From a virus, in the IMG/VR virus record IMGVR_UViG_3300021185_002226, positions 1 to 23,654 of that record: DNA of 23,654 nucleotides. One strand, written 5' to 3'. The position numbers and the translations under genes were made by a program. Every line of letters begins with the position of its first letter. Positions within the stretch are counted from its first letter, which is position 1. The notes beneath the pieces were generated by a model that was not told the DNA's origin, did no database searches, and saw only the letters and a program-made list of their open reading frames with translations. This document shows, piece after piece, positions 6,964 to 13,243 of the stretch.

Positions 6964-7217
6964 TAGTTGCTATATCCAACTCCAACTGCTAAAGAAGTTG
7001 CGGCACCTGTTAATGTATCAGTAGAAGCTTTTTCAATATAAGCTACTTCGCCTGCTGCTAGTGTTACAGTTCCTATTGTTGCTCCACCTGCATTTTTCCA
7101 GGTAATCACTTGAACTGATGTTTTATTATTCAATACTCTTACCACTTTTGCAAATCCTACATTAGATGCAGAACTTAAATTGCCTTCTGAACCTAATAAT
7201 TTAATTGTACTTGCCAT
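6963..7217 (-). CDS. Small beta-rich phage protein, probable virion component
   Basis: 84 aa, first gene after the late promoter at 7251-7258 and preceded by a GAGGAT ribosome site. Sequence is Ala/Ser/Thr/Val-rich without charged clusters (MASTIKLLGSEGNLSSASNV..., then alternating hydrophobic strands, TVTLAAGEVAYIEK, ending VGVGYSN). This composition and its late promoter are typical of small decoration or structural proteins of marine T4-like phages, and I have the impression of similar proteins annotated as virion structural. No signal peptide or membrane segment. Function is otherwise unknown. Confidence 0.82.
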   Translation of the reverse strand: MASTIKLLGSEGNLSSASNVGFAKVVRVLNNKTSVQVITWKNAGGATIGTVTLAAGEVAYIEKASTDTLTGAATSLAVGVGYSN

Positions 7218-7250
7218 AATTTTTATCCTCGTTAAATTAATTTATGTATC

Positions 7251-7258
7251 TATTTATA
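7251..7258 (-). promoter_or_regulatory. T4-type late promoter for the curli/cyclase cluster
   Basis: The minus strand reads TATAAATA, the exact T4 late promoter core recognised by the gp55/gp33/gp45-modified host polymerase. It lies 34 bases upstream of the ATG at 7217, in one of the few intergenic gaps, and just after the terminator hairpin. Everything downstream to the left edge is joined by overlaps or very short gaps, so this could be the main promoter of the whole cluster. Confidence 0.75.
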
Positions 7259-7261
7259 ACA

Positions 7262-7286
7262 AAAAGGACCTTGAACAGGTCCTTTT
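7262..7286 (-). terminator. Rho-independent terminator hairpin
   Basis: Perfect 9-bp stem AAAAGGACC/GGTCCTTTT with a 7-base loop; on the minus strand the stem is followed by a short T-run (TTTTTG). It lies just after the stop of the basic AT-hook protein gene and directly before the late promoter, separating the lysis block from the curli/cyclase block. The T/A-rich flanks would let it work in both directions. Confidence 0.8.
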
Positions 7287-7304
7287 AGTGAAGTTTTTTA
7301 TTTA

Positions 7305-7547
7305 TTACTTCTTTGTTGTAGCTTTTTTTGGTCTGCCTCTTTTAGCTGGTGCCTTTTTAGGTGCAGCTTTCTTTTTAGCAGGAGCTTTTCTTGGCTTACG
7401 CTTTGGTGTTTTACCATCAGCATATGCTTCGTTAACCTTTGGTGTTGATTTATCATCTGCCACATAGTGTCCTTTTGAGTTTCTAGCTCTAACACCACTA
7501 GCAGGAGTATCATCGCCGCCAAATAGTTTTTTCAACCAATTAAACAT
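7305..7547 (-). CDS. Lys/Ala/Pro-rich basic protein with AT-hook-like motif
   Basis: 80 aa with a strong GGAGG ribosome site. The first 35 residues form a small head (MFNWLKKLFGGDDTP...). From about residue 50 to the end the protein is almost only Lys, Arg, Ala and Pro, with repeated PAKKKAAPKKAPAKRGRPKK-like units (54-75) and an RGRPKK AT-hook core. The NEAYADGK segment (38-45) echoes NEEAYADGW in the 72-aa phage protein at 11584-11802. The tail resembles histone H1 or bacterial H1-like proteins, so DNA or RNA binding is likely; compaction of phage DNA or binding of host nucleoid are open options. Low-complexity composition limits certainty. Ends just before a terminator. Confidence 0.85.
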   Translation of the reverse strand: MFNWLKKLFGGDDTPASGVRARNSKGHYVADDKSTPKVNEAYADGKTPKRKPRKAPAKKKAAPKKAPAKRGRPKKATTKK

Positions 7548-7557
7548 ATTTCCTCCA

Positions 7558-7698
7558 TTACTTATAATAGTTTATAAACTCTTTCCAACGGAAAAAGTCC
7601 TTTCTCTCATGACACCAAAACCAACCTTTATTGGTCTTTATATCTCCTCGAGTCTCTTCATTAACCTTTCGGCTCTGTTCGTTACTTGCTTGTACCAT
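7558..7698 (-). CDS. Possible 46-aa ORF overlapping the endolysin 3' end
   Basis: ATG at 7698 inside the endolysin gene, stop at 7558, covering the 90-base gap that otherwise holds nothing. The part beyond the endolysin stop is rich in Trp and aromatic residues and charged (NKGWFWCHERKDFFRWKEF), which is not what random AT-rich sequence usually gives. No clear ribosome site for this start, and the long out-of-frame overlap (61 bases) argues against it. Could also be a remnant of a larger gene. Listed with low confidence. Confidence 0.3.
   Translation of the reverse strand: MVQASNEQSRKVNEETRGDIKTNKGWFWCHERKDFFRWKEFINYYK
7559..7566 (-). promoter_or_regulatory. Possible variant late promoter (TATAAGTA)
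   Basis: The minus strand reads TATAAGTA, one base from the T4 late consensus TATAAATA, located 12 bases upstream of the ATG of the basic AT-hook protein with a GGAGG between. Position fits a late promoter with a very short leader, but a single-mismatch 8-mer in AT-rich DNA is weak evidence. Confidence 0.35.
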
Positions 7699-8102
7699 CT
7701 AGAATCACGACCTTCTACAGCCGCCTCCTTCCAATCACCACTTTGCAGCGCTGCATTGTGGTTTTTAAATTTACTTAAGCGCGTAAGTCCCATATTAAAC
7801 ATCATGTTTGCAACAATTTGTTTTACCTCTTCTGGGTAACCATCCCAAGCATCATGTAATTTTTTACAATCTTCTATGACATTTTGCAAATCTTTGACAA
7901 AGCATTCGTTAACTCTATCCTTTGACACAGGAGTACCGACCGATAACCCATGTTCTGGTTCTCCTTCAAGAACAAGATGTCCAATTCCAAATGTTGGATA
8001 ACCAAGATGGTCATTATATATTTCATAAACTACTCCTTCGTCAACCATCAAGGTTTCTCTTAATTGTTCAATGTCGATGTCTCTATTTCTAAAAAATTTC
8101 AT
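7638..8102 (-). CDS. Endolysin, T4 lysozyme type (glycoside hydrolase family 24)
   Basis: 154 aa, close to the 164 aa of T4 lysozyme. The catalytic triad is conserved with exact spacing: E22 (VDEG), D31 (YNDHLGYPT) and T37 (PTFGIGHL), equivalent to T4 E11, D20 and T26. Further family sequence includes MMFNMGLTRLSKFKN and the C-terminal RDSRWYKQVTNRAERL. It hydrolyses the MurNAc-GlcNAc bond of peptidoglycan. No signal peptide is visible, so it needs a holin to reach the wall; candidates nearby are the 44-aa membrane peptide upstream and the two membrane/coiled-coil proteins downstream. A TATAAATA motif and an AGAGGA ribosome site precede it, consistent with late expression. Confidence 0.95.
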   Translation of the reverse strand: MKFFRNRDIDIEQLRETLMVDEGVVYEIYNDHLGYPTFGIGHLVLEGEPEHGLSVGTPVSKDRVNECFVKDLQNVIEDCKKLHDAWDGYPEEVKQIVANMMFNMGLTRLSKFKNHNAALQSGDWKEAAVEGRDSRWYKQVTNRAERLMKRLEEI

Positions 8103-8119
8103 ATTTAATTCCTCTATTT

Positions 8120-8833
8120 TTATTTATATGGTTTAATACCTTTATCTATATCAAAGTAATTGTCCGGGTGGGTTTCCTTTACTTTATCAATTGTTTCCTT
8201 TGTATATTTTGAACTTATATTAAAGTTAAAATTAATTACTGTTTTCCTTGCACTAGCTACAGGTGATTTATGTATATAAGATGCTGGGAATATTAATAAC
8301 TGTCCTTCCTTTACATCTGGTTGAAACTCATTACCTTCGTAATCTTGTAAAAGTGTTTGTTCTCCCTCTGGTAAATCAACATAATAGACTCCAACCCATT
8401 GACAATACGAATGGTTATGCCAATTATCGTAATCGCCTTTATCCATTCTATGAAACCACATCATATCAACATTAATCTGATAATTTAATTTGGTTTCTGG
8501 CCTGACTGCGACATCTCTTGCAAATTGTTTTATTAAGGGTGCAATTCTTTCCCAAAAACTTACCTTATATAATTGGTCATATGAATAATCAATTTCTGGG
8601 GGTGGATTATCTTCGTAACCAACTGTAGCTTCTGGGTCGACCCAAGTTAAATAATGTCTTGAATGTTGAAACTCTGGATAATTTATATTAATGGATTTAG
8701 AATGATTATAACCATCATAATGACTCACTGGTTGTTTTTGCGACTGTTTACCAGTAGGTGTAGAATCTATTAAAGCTCTTAGCTTATCATTAAAATCTAT
8801 ATGATTGCTAGGAGTGTATGTCCAATAATTCAT
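8120..8833 (-). CDS. Putative 2OG-Fe(II) oxygenase
   Basis: 237 aa. The C-terminal half has the double-stranded beta-helix pattern of phage 2-oxoglutarate/iron oxygenases: WHNHSYCQWVGVYYVDLPEG (138-157) with candidate iron ligands H139 or H141, then GQLLIFPASYIHKSPV with the distal ligand H188, and R196 (SARKTVINFNF) placed to bind 2-oxoglutarate. This arrangement resembles the 2OG-FeII_Oxy_5 group common in marine T4-like phages. The substrate is unknown. It follows the 44-aa membrane peptide and the ATP-grasp gene with ATGA-type coupling, and a second oxygenase-like gene lies just beyond, so the block may carry out a common modification. Confidence 0.78.
   Translation of the reverse strand: MNYWTYTPSNHIDFNDKLRALIDSTPTGKQSQKQPVSHYDGYNHSKSININYPEFQHSRHYLTWVDPEATVGYEDNPPPEIDYSYDQLYKVSFWERIAPLIKQFARDVAVRPETKLNYQINVDMMWFHRMDKGDYDNWHNHSYCQWVGVYYVDLPEGEQTLLQDYEGNEFQPDVKEGQLLIFPASYIHKSPVASARKTVINFNFNISSKYTKETIDKVKETHPDNYFDIDKGIKPYK
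8121..8128 (-). promoter_or_regulatory. T4-type late promoter for the endolysin
   Basis: The minus strand reads TATAAATA, overlapping the last codons and stop of the oxygenase gene, 18 bases upstream of the endolysin ATG at 8102. The coding overlap (codons for Tyr-Lys-stop) could produce the motif by chance, but the position upstream of a late gene supports it. Confidence 0.6.
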
Positions 8834-8964
8834 TTCTTTTTATTATCGTCTTTATGAGCCAATACAGCCACAATTATTGCGACCATAAATCCAAAAGACC
8901 ATGCTAATAAATAGCCTAACATTGTTGCTTCTGATTCACAGCTAAGTGCTACTAAATTATCCAT
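8830..8964 (-). CDS. 44-aa single-helix membrane peptide
   Basis: Short gene missed by length cut-offs: ATG 8964, TGA stop overlapping the next ATG (ATGA), and start overlapping the ATP-grasp gene stop by eight bases. Predicted helix at about residues 15-36 (MLGYLLAWSFGFMVAIIVAV), then a positively charged tail HKDDNKKK. Layout (short outside N-terminus, one helix, basic cytoplasmic tail) fits a small holin or pinholin-like peptide, and the endolysin gene is only one gene away, but a regulatory or anchoring role with the neighbouring enzymes is equally possible. Tight coupling on both sides supports that it is real. Confidence 0.7.
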   Translation of the reverse strand: MDNLVALSCESEATMLGYLLAWSFGFMVAIIVAVLAHKDDNKKK

Positions 8965-10183
8965 TTGGTTCCTTATTAAATGTCCATGTAGTTGTTTCTT
9001 CGATTTCTTTTATAAACTCTTTGGATATATTGTGGTCAGCAATAATTGTTCCACAACCATCTCCAATATCAACACCATAATCAGAAACAAAGAATTTACC
9101 ATTAATTAATTCTAAGTTATTTGGTATAGATACATTATATTTTTTATGTAAATCAAATGGATATTCTTCGTCTTTATCTACATTTGTAATTAAGAGTTTA
9201 TCACATGTTTTACCTTCCCATGCTTTTTCAAACAGAGATATATCCTCGAACATGCCTTTTATATAATCTTCTCCTGTCATAAATGTTGGAGTACTATTAA
9301 ATACATCAGGTCGTGCATTTAATTCTAAAAAATGCCAATCACCTTCTGAGGTATAAGCACCACAGAAACTGCCTTCATAATTTCCACCAAATTGTGCAAT
9401 ATATTCTAAATATTTTTCAGCTTCTTTTCTTACAATAATATCTACTTCAGGTTTTAATGGTTTAATATATGAACCTATATACCAAACATTTTGGTCTATT
9501 GTTTTATTTAAATTTTCACCTATAATTTCTTGTGTATGTGTAATCCTATATTCGCCATTTACAATTACAAAGAATACATTTGTTTCTATCATATCGCCAA
9601 TATATTCTTCTATAAAATACTCTTCATTAGTGTCGCCACTCTGAGGGTGTAGAGTAGATTTTACTTTTTCAATTGCTCTTTTTGCATCAGCTTCATTAAA
9701 TAAATTTATAGCTGGTGACCACATATGACTTGGTTTTTCTATAGCAGGAAATGTCAGATTAGTACCATAATCATCATCTGAATATTTACCAGTTTTTAAA
9801 ATTTTTGGTGTTTTACATCCAACCTTGATTGCAGTTGCCTTTGCAAACATTTTATCACATTCAAGTTTTGCGGCCTTTTCAGAAGGACCAATATATTTTA
9901 TTTTATCAGCAAAATGTGTATGTAAATAAGCTTTTGTTGGGTCGGCAACTTGAAGTATATCAATGTTATAATAATCAATAAATTTTTCAATATAACCTAT
10001 TACATTTTCTTGTTTACCTTTTATATAACTATTATCCTCTGGTGTTAATGTATAAATTCCACAAGCATTTTCATAGCTAGTTGAACCATGCCAATTGCTA
10101 TATACATTATGCTCTTTATTTTGAGCTAAATGTAATAGTGTATGGAAATGATTTTTAGGTAATTGAATATTCAGTATGTTCAT
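8957..10183 (-). CDS. ATP-grasp family ligase, PurD-like in part
   Basis: 408 aa. The ATP-grasp fold is recognisable: KIKYIGPSEKAAKLECDKMFAK (about 94-115), similar to the region preceding the ATP-binding domain in carboxylate-amine ligases such as PurD; a Lys in FPAIEKPS (about 149) for ATP; EEYFIEEYIGD (adenine hinge, about 187-197); and FLELNARPDVF (about 292-302) with the metal-binding Glu and Asn. About 95 N-terminal residues and 85 C-terminal residues are not recognised. The product is an acyl phosphate-activated ligase, but the substrate is unknown. It is not a clean PurD, as the PurD end motif differs. Sits between two oxygenase-like genes in the late region, suggesting modification of a peptide, wall or virion component rather than purine synthesis. 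Confidence 0.78.
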   Translation of the reverse strand: MNILNIQLPKNHFHTLLHLAQNKEHNVYSNWHGSTSYENACGIYTLTPEDNSYIKGKQENVIGYIEKFIDYYNIDILQVADPTKAYLHTHFADKIKYIGPSEKAAKLECDKMFAKATAIKVGCKTPKILKTGKYSDDDYGTNLTFPAIEKPSHMWSPAINLFNEADAKRAIEKVKSTLHPQSGDTNEEYFIEEYIGDMIETNVFFVIVNGEYRITHTQEIIGENLNKTIDQNVWYIGSYIKPLKPEVDIIVRKEAEKYLEYIAQFGGNYEGSFCGAYTSEGDWHFLELNARPDVFNSTPTFMTGEDYIKGMFEDISLFEKAWEGKTCDKLLITNVDKDEEYPFDLHKKYNVSIPNNLELINGKFFVSDYGVDIGDGCGTIIADHNISKEFIKEIEETTTWTFNKEPNG

Positions 10184-10199
10184 AATAAAAAAGTTTGTG

Positions 10200-10820
10200 T
10201 TACGATGTTTGCATAAAAACAGTAAAGCATAAAGGGCTGTCAGTTACATCTGTTCCCCATTGTGTATTAGAAAGCGGTGCATTTTTATGTGGAGTGCTAG
10301 AATCAAATGCAAGTGATGTATTATATTCAAATGGCATAGTACAGATGTCCTCAAGTTTATCTGCTGTTAAATTTAAATATTCACTCATGTCAGCATCGTC
10401 AGCTAAATATTTTGCGTCATAAAATTCAAACCATGATACTTCTTCTTGGACATCACTTGGTGTAATATAAACATTTGCAATATAATTTATTGGCATTGCA
10501 TCTTCTTTTAAAAGTAAATATTGGTCTGTATGAACATAAGCAGGTCTTGATGCAGCAGTAGTATATTGACAAAAAGTTTTATAATCAATCACAAGTTCAT
10601 TAGTATCCCTTTGCAATTGATTAATTACTTCAATTGTTGCCTCACTTAAAATACCAGAGTCCTTTGATACATCTTTACTTACATGACATACCCAATTTTC
10701 TCCGCCGTCCATTATTTCTGGGTGATTTACATTTGTATAATAATCCAATTTAAGTGCTTCTGCTCTCACATCATTTGGATTTGTAAGTATATTCGCTGTT
10801 GTTTTTAAAAATTTTGCCAT
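10200..10820 (-). CDS. DUF6445-like/2OG-oxygenase-like protein
   Basis: 206 aa. Contains an iron-facial-triad-like pattern: H97-x-D99 (AYVHTDQ), a central strand pair NVYITPSDVQEEVSWFEFYD, then LAFDSSTPHKNAP with H178 and a final strand LCFTVFMQ. This order (HxD, then about 80 residues, then H) is that of 2OG-Fe(II) oxygenases and of the related DUF6445 proteins. The Arg that usually binds 2-oxoglutarate after the distal His is not evident, so activity is uncertain. Starts after an AAGGAA ribosome site, and lies between the adhesin-like protein and the ATP-grasp gene. Substrate unknown. Confidence 0.6.
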   Translation of the reverse strand: MAKFLKTTANILTNPNDVRAEALKLDYYTNVNHPEIMDGGENWVCHVSKDVSKDSGILSEATIEVINQLQRDTNELVIDYKTFCQYTTAASRPAYVHTDQYLLLKEDAMPINYIANVYITPSDVQEEVSWFEFYDAKYLADDADMSEYLNLTADKLEDICTMPFEYNTSLAFDSSTPHKNAPLSNTQWGTDVTDSPLCFTVFMQTS

Positions 10821-10829
10821 GTTAGTTCC

Positions 10830-11315
10830 TTAATATGTAAATGTCCAGGTTCCAGAACCCCAAGAAGCGTACTGAGCATTTGATGCTGGAAAAAGTCCAT
10901 GCGTATATCCATTTACTGTTAATGCAGTTCTATTAAATGTAGTACCATCAGGTAATTCAACACTTGTCCAAGATGTATTTACTCCACCAGACCAAGTCAT
11001 ACGAACATAATTATTATTATCACTTGAACTAAACCCACTTAAATTAATAGTTCCAAAGGGAACATCAGCACCAGATGTAATTGTTCCGGTTCTAAAACCA
11101 ATTTTACCTTGTGGAGAGCCAAAACTAACTACAACATCGTGTGTCTGAATATGATTATATCCTCTAAATTCTCCCATGCCATAAGGCGCACCATCTGCTG
11201 GGTCTGTTCCTGTTGTTGCGGTATCAGATAATGTTTTAAGAGAATTACTTGTTGTCGAGGTATTCTCTGTATTAATAGCAGATATGCTTACATTTGTTTG
11301 TGGTATTGTTGCCAT
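10830..11315 (-). CDS. Probable virion adhesin or short tail-fibre-type protein
   Basis: 161 aa, Ser/Thr/Gly/Asn-rich and beta-strand-like. The N-terminus (MATIPQTNVSISAINTE...SLKTLSDTA...GMGEFRGYNH, about 1-55) matches a head found on many tail-associated proteins of marine phages. The rest alternates Gly with aromatic and polar residues (GFRTGTI, FGTINLSGFSS, SWGSGTWTFTY) as in receptor-binding or decoration domains. No signal peptide. It overlaps the upstream gene at its start (TAATG) and falls under the late promoter at 11606-11613, consistent with a structural role. Exact position in the virion cannot be told. Confidence 0.7.
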   Translation of the reverse strand: MATIPQTNVSISAINTENTSTTSNSLKTLSDTATTGTDPADGAPYGMGEFRGYNHIQTHDVVVSFGSPQGKIGFRTGTITSGADVPFGTINLSGFSSSDNNNYVRMTWSGGVNTSWTSVELPDGTTFNRTALTVNGYTHGLFPASNAQYASWGSGTWTFTY

Positions 11316-11581
11316 TACTTAATTATCCCTGCAATTAAATCTTCAAAGGCTTCTACTTTTTCTGTCCTTTTAGGCCAGTAGATATAATCCTTTTCTGGAT
11401 TTGCTTTTAAATTTGAGAGTAAAGGTAAGATTGCATTATATAAACTATTTAATTTTTCTTCAACCTCTTCAGCTTTACCTGCTGTTGTTTCTAATTTTTG
11501 TGTTTGCTTTTGGACTACTTCCAGTTCATCTTCGTCGACTGCTGTAAATCCAAAATCAAATTTGTCTATATCTATACTCAT
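11315..11581 (-). CDS. Conserved T4-like phage protein, unknown function
   Basis: 88 aa, acidic, no membrane segment. The N-terminal MSIDIDKFDFGFTAVDEDEL is a recognisable start for a family in marine T4-like phages, followed by a helical coiled-coil-like stretch (22-58) and a C-terminal segment YIYWPKRTEKVEAFEDLI (71-88). First gene after the TATAAATA motif at 11606, and translationally coupled to the adhesin-like protein. Function unknown; the late promoter suggests a structural or assembly role. Confidence 0.8.
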   Translation of the reverse strand: MSIDIDKFDFGFTAVDEDELEVVQKQTQKLETTAGKAEEVEEKLNSLYNAILPLLSNLKANPEKDYIYWPKRTEKVEAFEDLIAGIIK

Positions 11582-11583
11582 AT

Positions 11584-11802
11584 TTATTCCTCTACCTTAT
11601 GTTTATATTTATAATGTCTAGGTATTACTTTTGAAGTATCTGTATGAATTTGTGTAATAGAATGCGAAGGTTGAGCTTTACGAGCTTTTACTTCTGGTTT
11701 CTTTTTACCAAATGCCAATTCCCAACCATCAGCATATGCTTCTTCGTTGGAATTTCTTCTCTTCGAACCCTTTCCGCCGTGCCATTGTTTAGACATATCC
11801 AT
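11584..11802 (-). CDS. Small basic phage protein
   Basis: 72 aa (ATG 11802, or ATG 11796 two codons later, which starts at MSKQWHGGKGSKRR). Basic N-terminus and a NEEAYADGWELAFGKKK motif (19-35), seen in small proteins of T4-like phages and partly shared with the basic AT-hook protein at 7305-7547. No membrane segment. Overlaps the upstream one-helix protein by 8-14 bases. Function unknown. Confidence 0.75.
   Translation of the reverse strand: MDMSKQWHGGKGSKRRNSNEEAYADGWELAFGKKKPEVKARKAQPSHSITQIHTDTSKVIPRHYKYKHKVEE
11606..11613 (-). promoter_or_regulatory. T4-type late promoter for the adhesin/ATP-grasp block
   Basis: The minus strand reads TATAAATA, 24 bases upstream of the ATG at 11581, with GAGGAA as ribosome site between. 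It lies in the 3' end of the small basic protein gene. Spacing and the class of genes downstream fit a late promoter. Confidence 0.65.
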
Positions 11803-11953
11803 TATACCACATATATATTACAGCACCAATTAATAAAATAGCTAATACCGTGCTAAGTATTCTTTTCCTAAATAATGTTTTTTGCTTTTTTCTCCAAGCA
11901 TCTAAATCAAGGACCTCCTTAATTCTTTCTAAATTATTCGAAGACAACTCCAC
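11789..11953 (-). CDS. Small protein with C-terminal membrane helix
   Basis: The reading frame is open up to an ATG at 12043 (84 aa), but that start would overlap the well-conserved 64-aa gene by 110 bases. The GTG at 11953 or TTG at 11947, placed after AGGAGAGG, give about 52-54 aa and only a short overlap, so I prefer them. The protein has a helical polar part (NNLERIKEVLDLDAWRKKQK) and a C-terminal membrane helix (ILSTVLAILLIGAVIYMWY), ending NGYV. Function unknown; a tail-anchored peptide. Confidence 0.6.
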   Translation of the reverse strand: MELSSNNLERIKEVLDLDAWRKKQKTLFRKRILSTVLAILLIGAVIYMWYNGYV

Positions 11954-12128
11954 CTCTCCTGACCAATTCGTTTTTAATTTTTTGTTTATCCTTTGGTCTT
12001 GTGTTTGTTGCATTATATTTTTCAATAAGGTCTGCTTTTGCAAACCCTTTGATGTACGGATGTACAGTAGTAGCCTTTTTGGTTACTCTATCAATTGTTG
12101 TGTGTGATTTTCCTAATTTTACTGGCAT
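11934..12128 (-). CDS. Conserved small phage protein, unknown function
   Basis: 64 aa, basic, soluble. The sequence pattern MPVKLGKSHTTIDRVTKK at the start, followed by HPYIKG and a C-terminal KIKNELVRRGG, is familiar from small proteins of T4-like cyanophages and other marine myoviruses. Starts one base after the stop of the 82-aa protein. No known domain. The recognisable pattern is why I give this frame priority over the overlapping long form of the downstream one-helix protein. Confidence 0.8.
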   Translation of the reverse strand: MPVKLGKSHTTIDRVTKKATTVHPYIKGFAKADLIEKYNATNTRPKDKQKIKNELVRRGGVVFE

Positions 12129-12129
12129 C

Positions 12130-12378
12130 TTATAACCTCTCTATTTGTCCTAATATATTATCCACTTCTGGGTCATTTAAATGACCTATCACATCGTTGG
12201 TTATTTCGGTATCATAACATAATTCGCCTTCATGTAATACTGCCAACTCCCACAGACCTTTTTTGTATCCGTAGGAACCTCTGTGTTTAATAACACTCGC
12301 ACCATATCCATTAGGAAATTGATATACCTTTTGTATACCTTCCATGTGATTGTTTGTTTCAGTTAAATATTCATTCAT
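12130..12378 (-). CDS. Conserved phage protein, unknown function
   Basis: 82 aa. The core YQFPNGYGASVIKHRGSYG (19-37) and GLWELAVL...LCYDTEITNDVIGHL (41-67) is a pattern that recurs in small proteins of phages from diverse hosts; no function is known to me. Start is coupled to the HAD phosphatase stop by a TAATG junction. No membrane segment or metal motif. Confidence 0.8.
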   Translation of the reverse strand: MNEYLTETNNHMEGIQKVYQFPNGYGASVIKHRGSYGYKKGLWELAVLHEGELCYDTEITNDVIGHLNDPEVDNILGQIERL

Positions 12379-12986
12379 TATTTTATCCTCTTTACATTAC
12401 CATTTTTATCAGCCAAATAGGCAAACATTTCAACTTGTGGATATTCACGCTTTAAATCTAACAAAGCTTGTAGATTTTCTTTATGGTCATCAAATAATCT
12501 GACCCTTGCATATTCACCTGTATCTAAATATTTTTTAATTACAACTGCTTTATTTTCTGCACTATTTTTACCACCAACATTTCCAGCCCTTTCAATAAAG
12601 ACTTTTTTTAATGGTATACCATGTGAGTCCAATGTTCTTAAAAATAATTTTTTATCGTCCATATCTGCTCTTGCAGTAATAATAATCACTTTACTGCCTT
12701 TCGCAGTTGCATTTTTAACAATGGCTTTTGCCTTTGCTATCATTCTGCCAATTGGTGTTGCTGTTTGATTAAATATTTTAGACGATTTAAATTCACCATA
12801 ATCAAACTCTTCAGAACTTCCTAGTTTATAACTATTAAATTGTTTTGGAGTTAATGGTTTTGTTTTACCAGTTTTTTTATCTTTAACTAATACACGAGCT
12901 TTTGAAACAAATAATGTATCATCAATATCAAAGATTGTTAAACCTTTGCCTGCTCTTTCTGTAATGTAATCGTTAAATTTTAACAT
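12378..12986 (-). CDS. HAD-superfamily phosphatase
   Basis: 202 aa from ATG 12986. An in-frame ATG at 13004 is rejected because it lies upstream of the -10 box. HAD motifs are all visible: motif I FDIDDTLF with the nucleophile and general-acid Asp (about 19-23), motif II IITARAD (Thr; about 99-105), a motif III lysine within KNSAENKAVVIKKYL, and motif IV RLFDDHKENL with the metal-binding Asp pair. Related phage enzymes act on nucleic acid 3' phosphates or on nucleotides; the substrate cannot be read from sequence. The predicted transcription start from the promoter falls on the A of this ATG, so the message should be leaderless. First gene of a run of small genes to 11584. Confidence 0.85.
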   Translation of the reverse strand: MLKFNDYITERAGKGLTIFDIDDTLFVSKARVLVKDKKTGKTKPLTPKQFNSYKLGSSEEFDYGEFKSSKIFNQTATPIGRMIAKAKAIVKNATAKGSKVIIITARADMDDKKLFLRTLDSHGIPLKKVFIERAGNVGGKNSAENKAVVIKKYLDTGEYARVRLFDDHKENLQALLDLKREYPQVEMFAYLADKNGNVKRIK

Positions 12987-12992
12987 AGGTAT

Positions 12993-13021
12993 ATTATAAC
13001 ACATTTCTGTGTAAATGTAAA
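12993..13021 (-). promoter_or_regulatory. Sigma70-type early promoter for the HAD phosphatase gene
   Basis: -35 TTTACA (13016-13021), 17-base spacer, -10 TATAAT (12993-12998), with downstream ATACCT leading straight into the ATG at 12986. One of four promoters of the same form in the window. Inverted arms ACATTT/AAATGT (13001-13018) lie in the spacer region. Confidence 0.85.
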
Positions 13022-13028
13022 CACCTAT

Positions 13029-13036
13029 TATTTATA
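13029..13036 (-). promoter_or_regulatory. T4-type late promoter upstream of the HAD gene
   Basis: The minus strand reads TATAAATA in the 40-base gap between the 65-aa coiled-coil gene and the early promoter. It would give the HAD block a second, late promoter with a normal leader. Being intergenic makes it more credible than copies inside genes. Confidence 0.55.
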
Positions 13037-13044
13037 ATATTTAA

Positions 13045-13242
13045 TTATTTACAATGCGTTTTTATTGCTTCTATCTTATCTTGAGCGTGTGCTATCTTTT
13101 CAACTTCTTTTTCAATGGTTTCCACTATATCAATGTGTTCACCAATACCAACTGGATTTCTTTCGTATACTTTGATATTCGCCTTTGCGACCTCGATTTC
13201 ACCTTCTAATTTTGCTATTAAAGCTTCAAATAAAAAATTCAT
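13045..13242 (-). CDS. Small coiled-coil protein
   Basis: 65 aa from ATG 13242 with GGGAG placed 5 bases before it, preferred over a TTG at 13254. Entirely helical and charged (MNFLFEALIAKLEGEIEVAK, then IDIVETIEKEVEKIAHAQDKIEAIK), ending THCK. Starts one base after the stop of the exonuclease gene, so it may be co-expressed and act as a partner. No family recognised. Confidence 0.75.
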   Translation of the reverse strand: MNFLFEALIAKLEGEIEVAKANIKVYERNPVGIGEHIDIVETIEKEVEKIAHAQDKIEAIKTHCK

Positions 13243-13243
13243 T

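Noticed and set aside
8957-10183. PurD (phosphoribosylamine-glycine ligase)
   Set aside because: Only the pre-ATP-binding segment recalls PurD; the metal-binding end motif (LELNARPD) and context with oxygenases do not match, so only the ATP-grasp superfamily is claimed.
12987-13004. ATG at 13004 as start of the HAD phosphatase
   Set aside because: It lies upstream of the TATAAT box of the early promoter, so an early message could not contain it. Only a transcript from the late promoter at 13029 could, and family similarity begins after ATG 12986.
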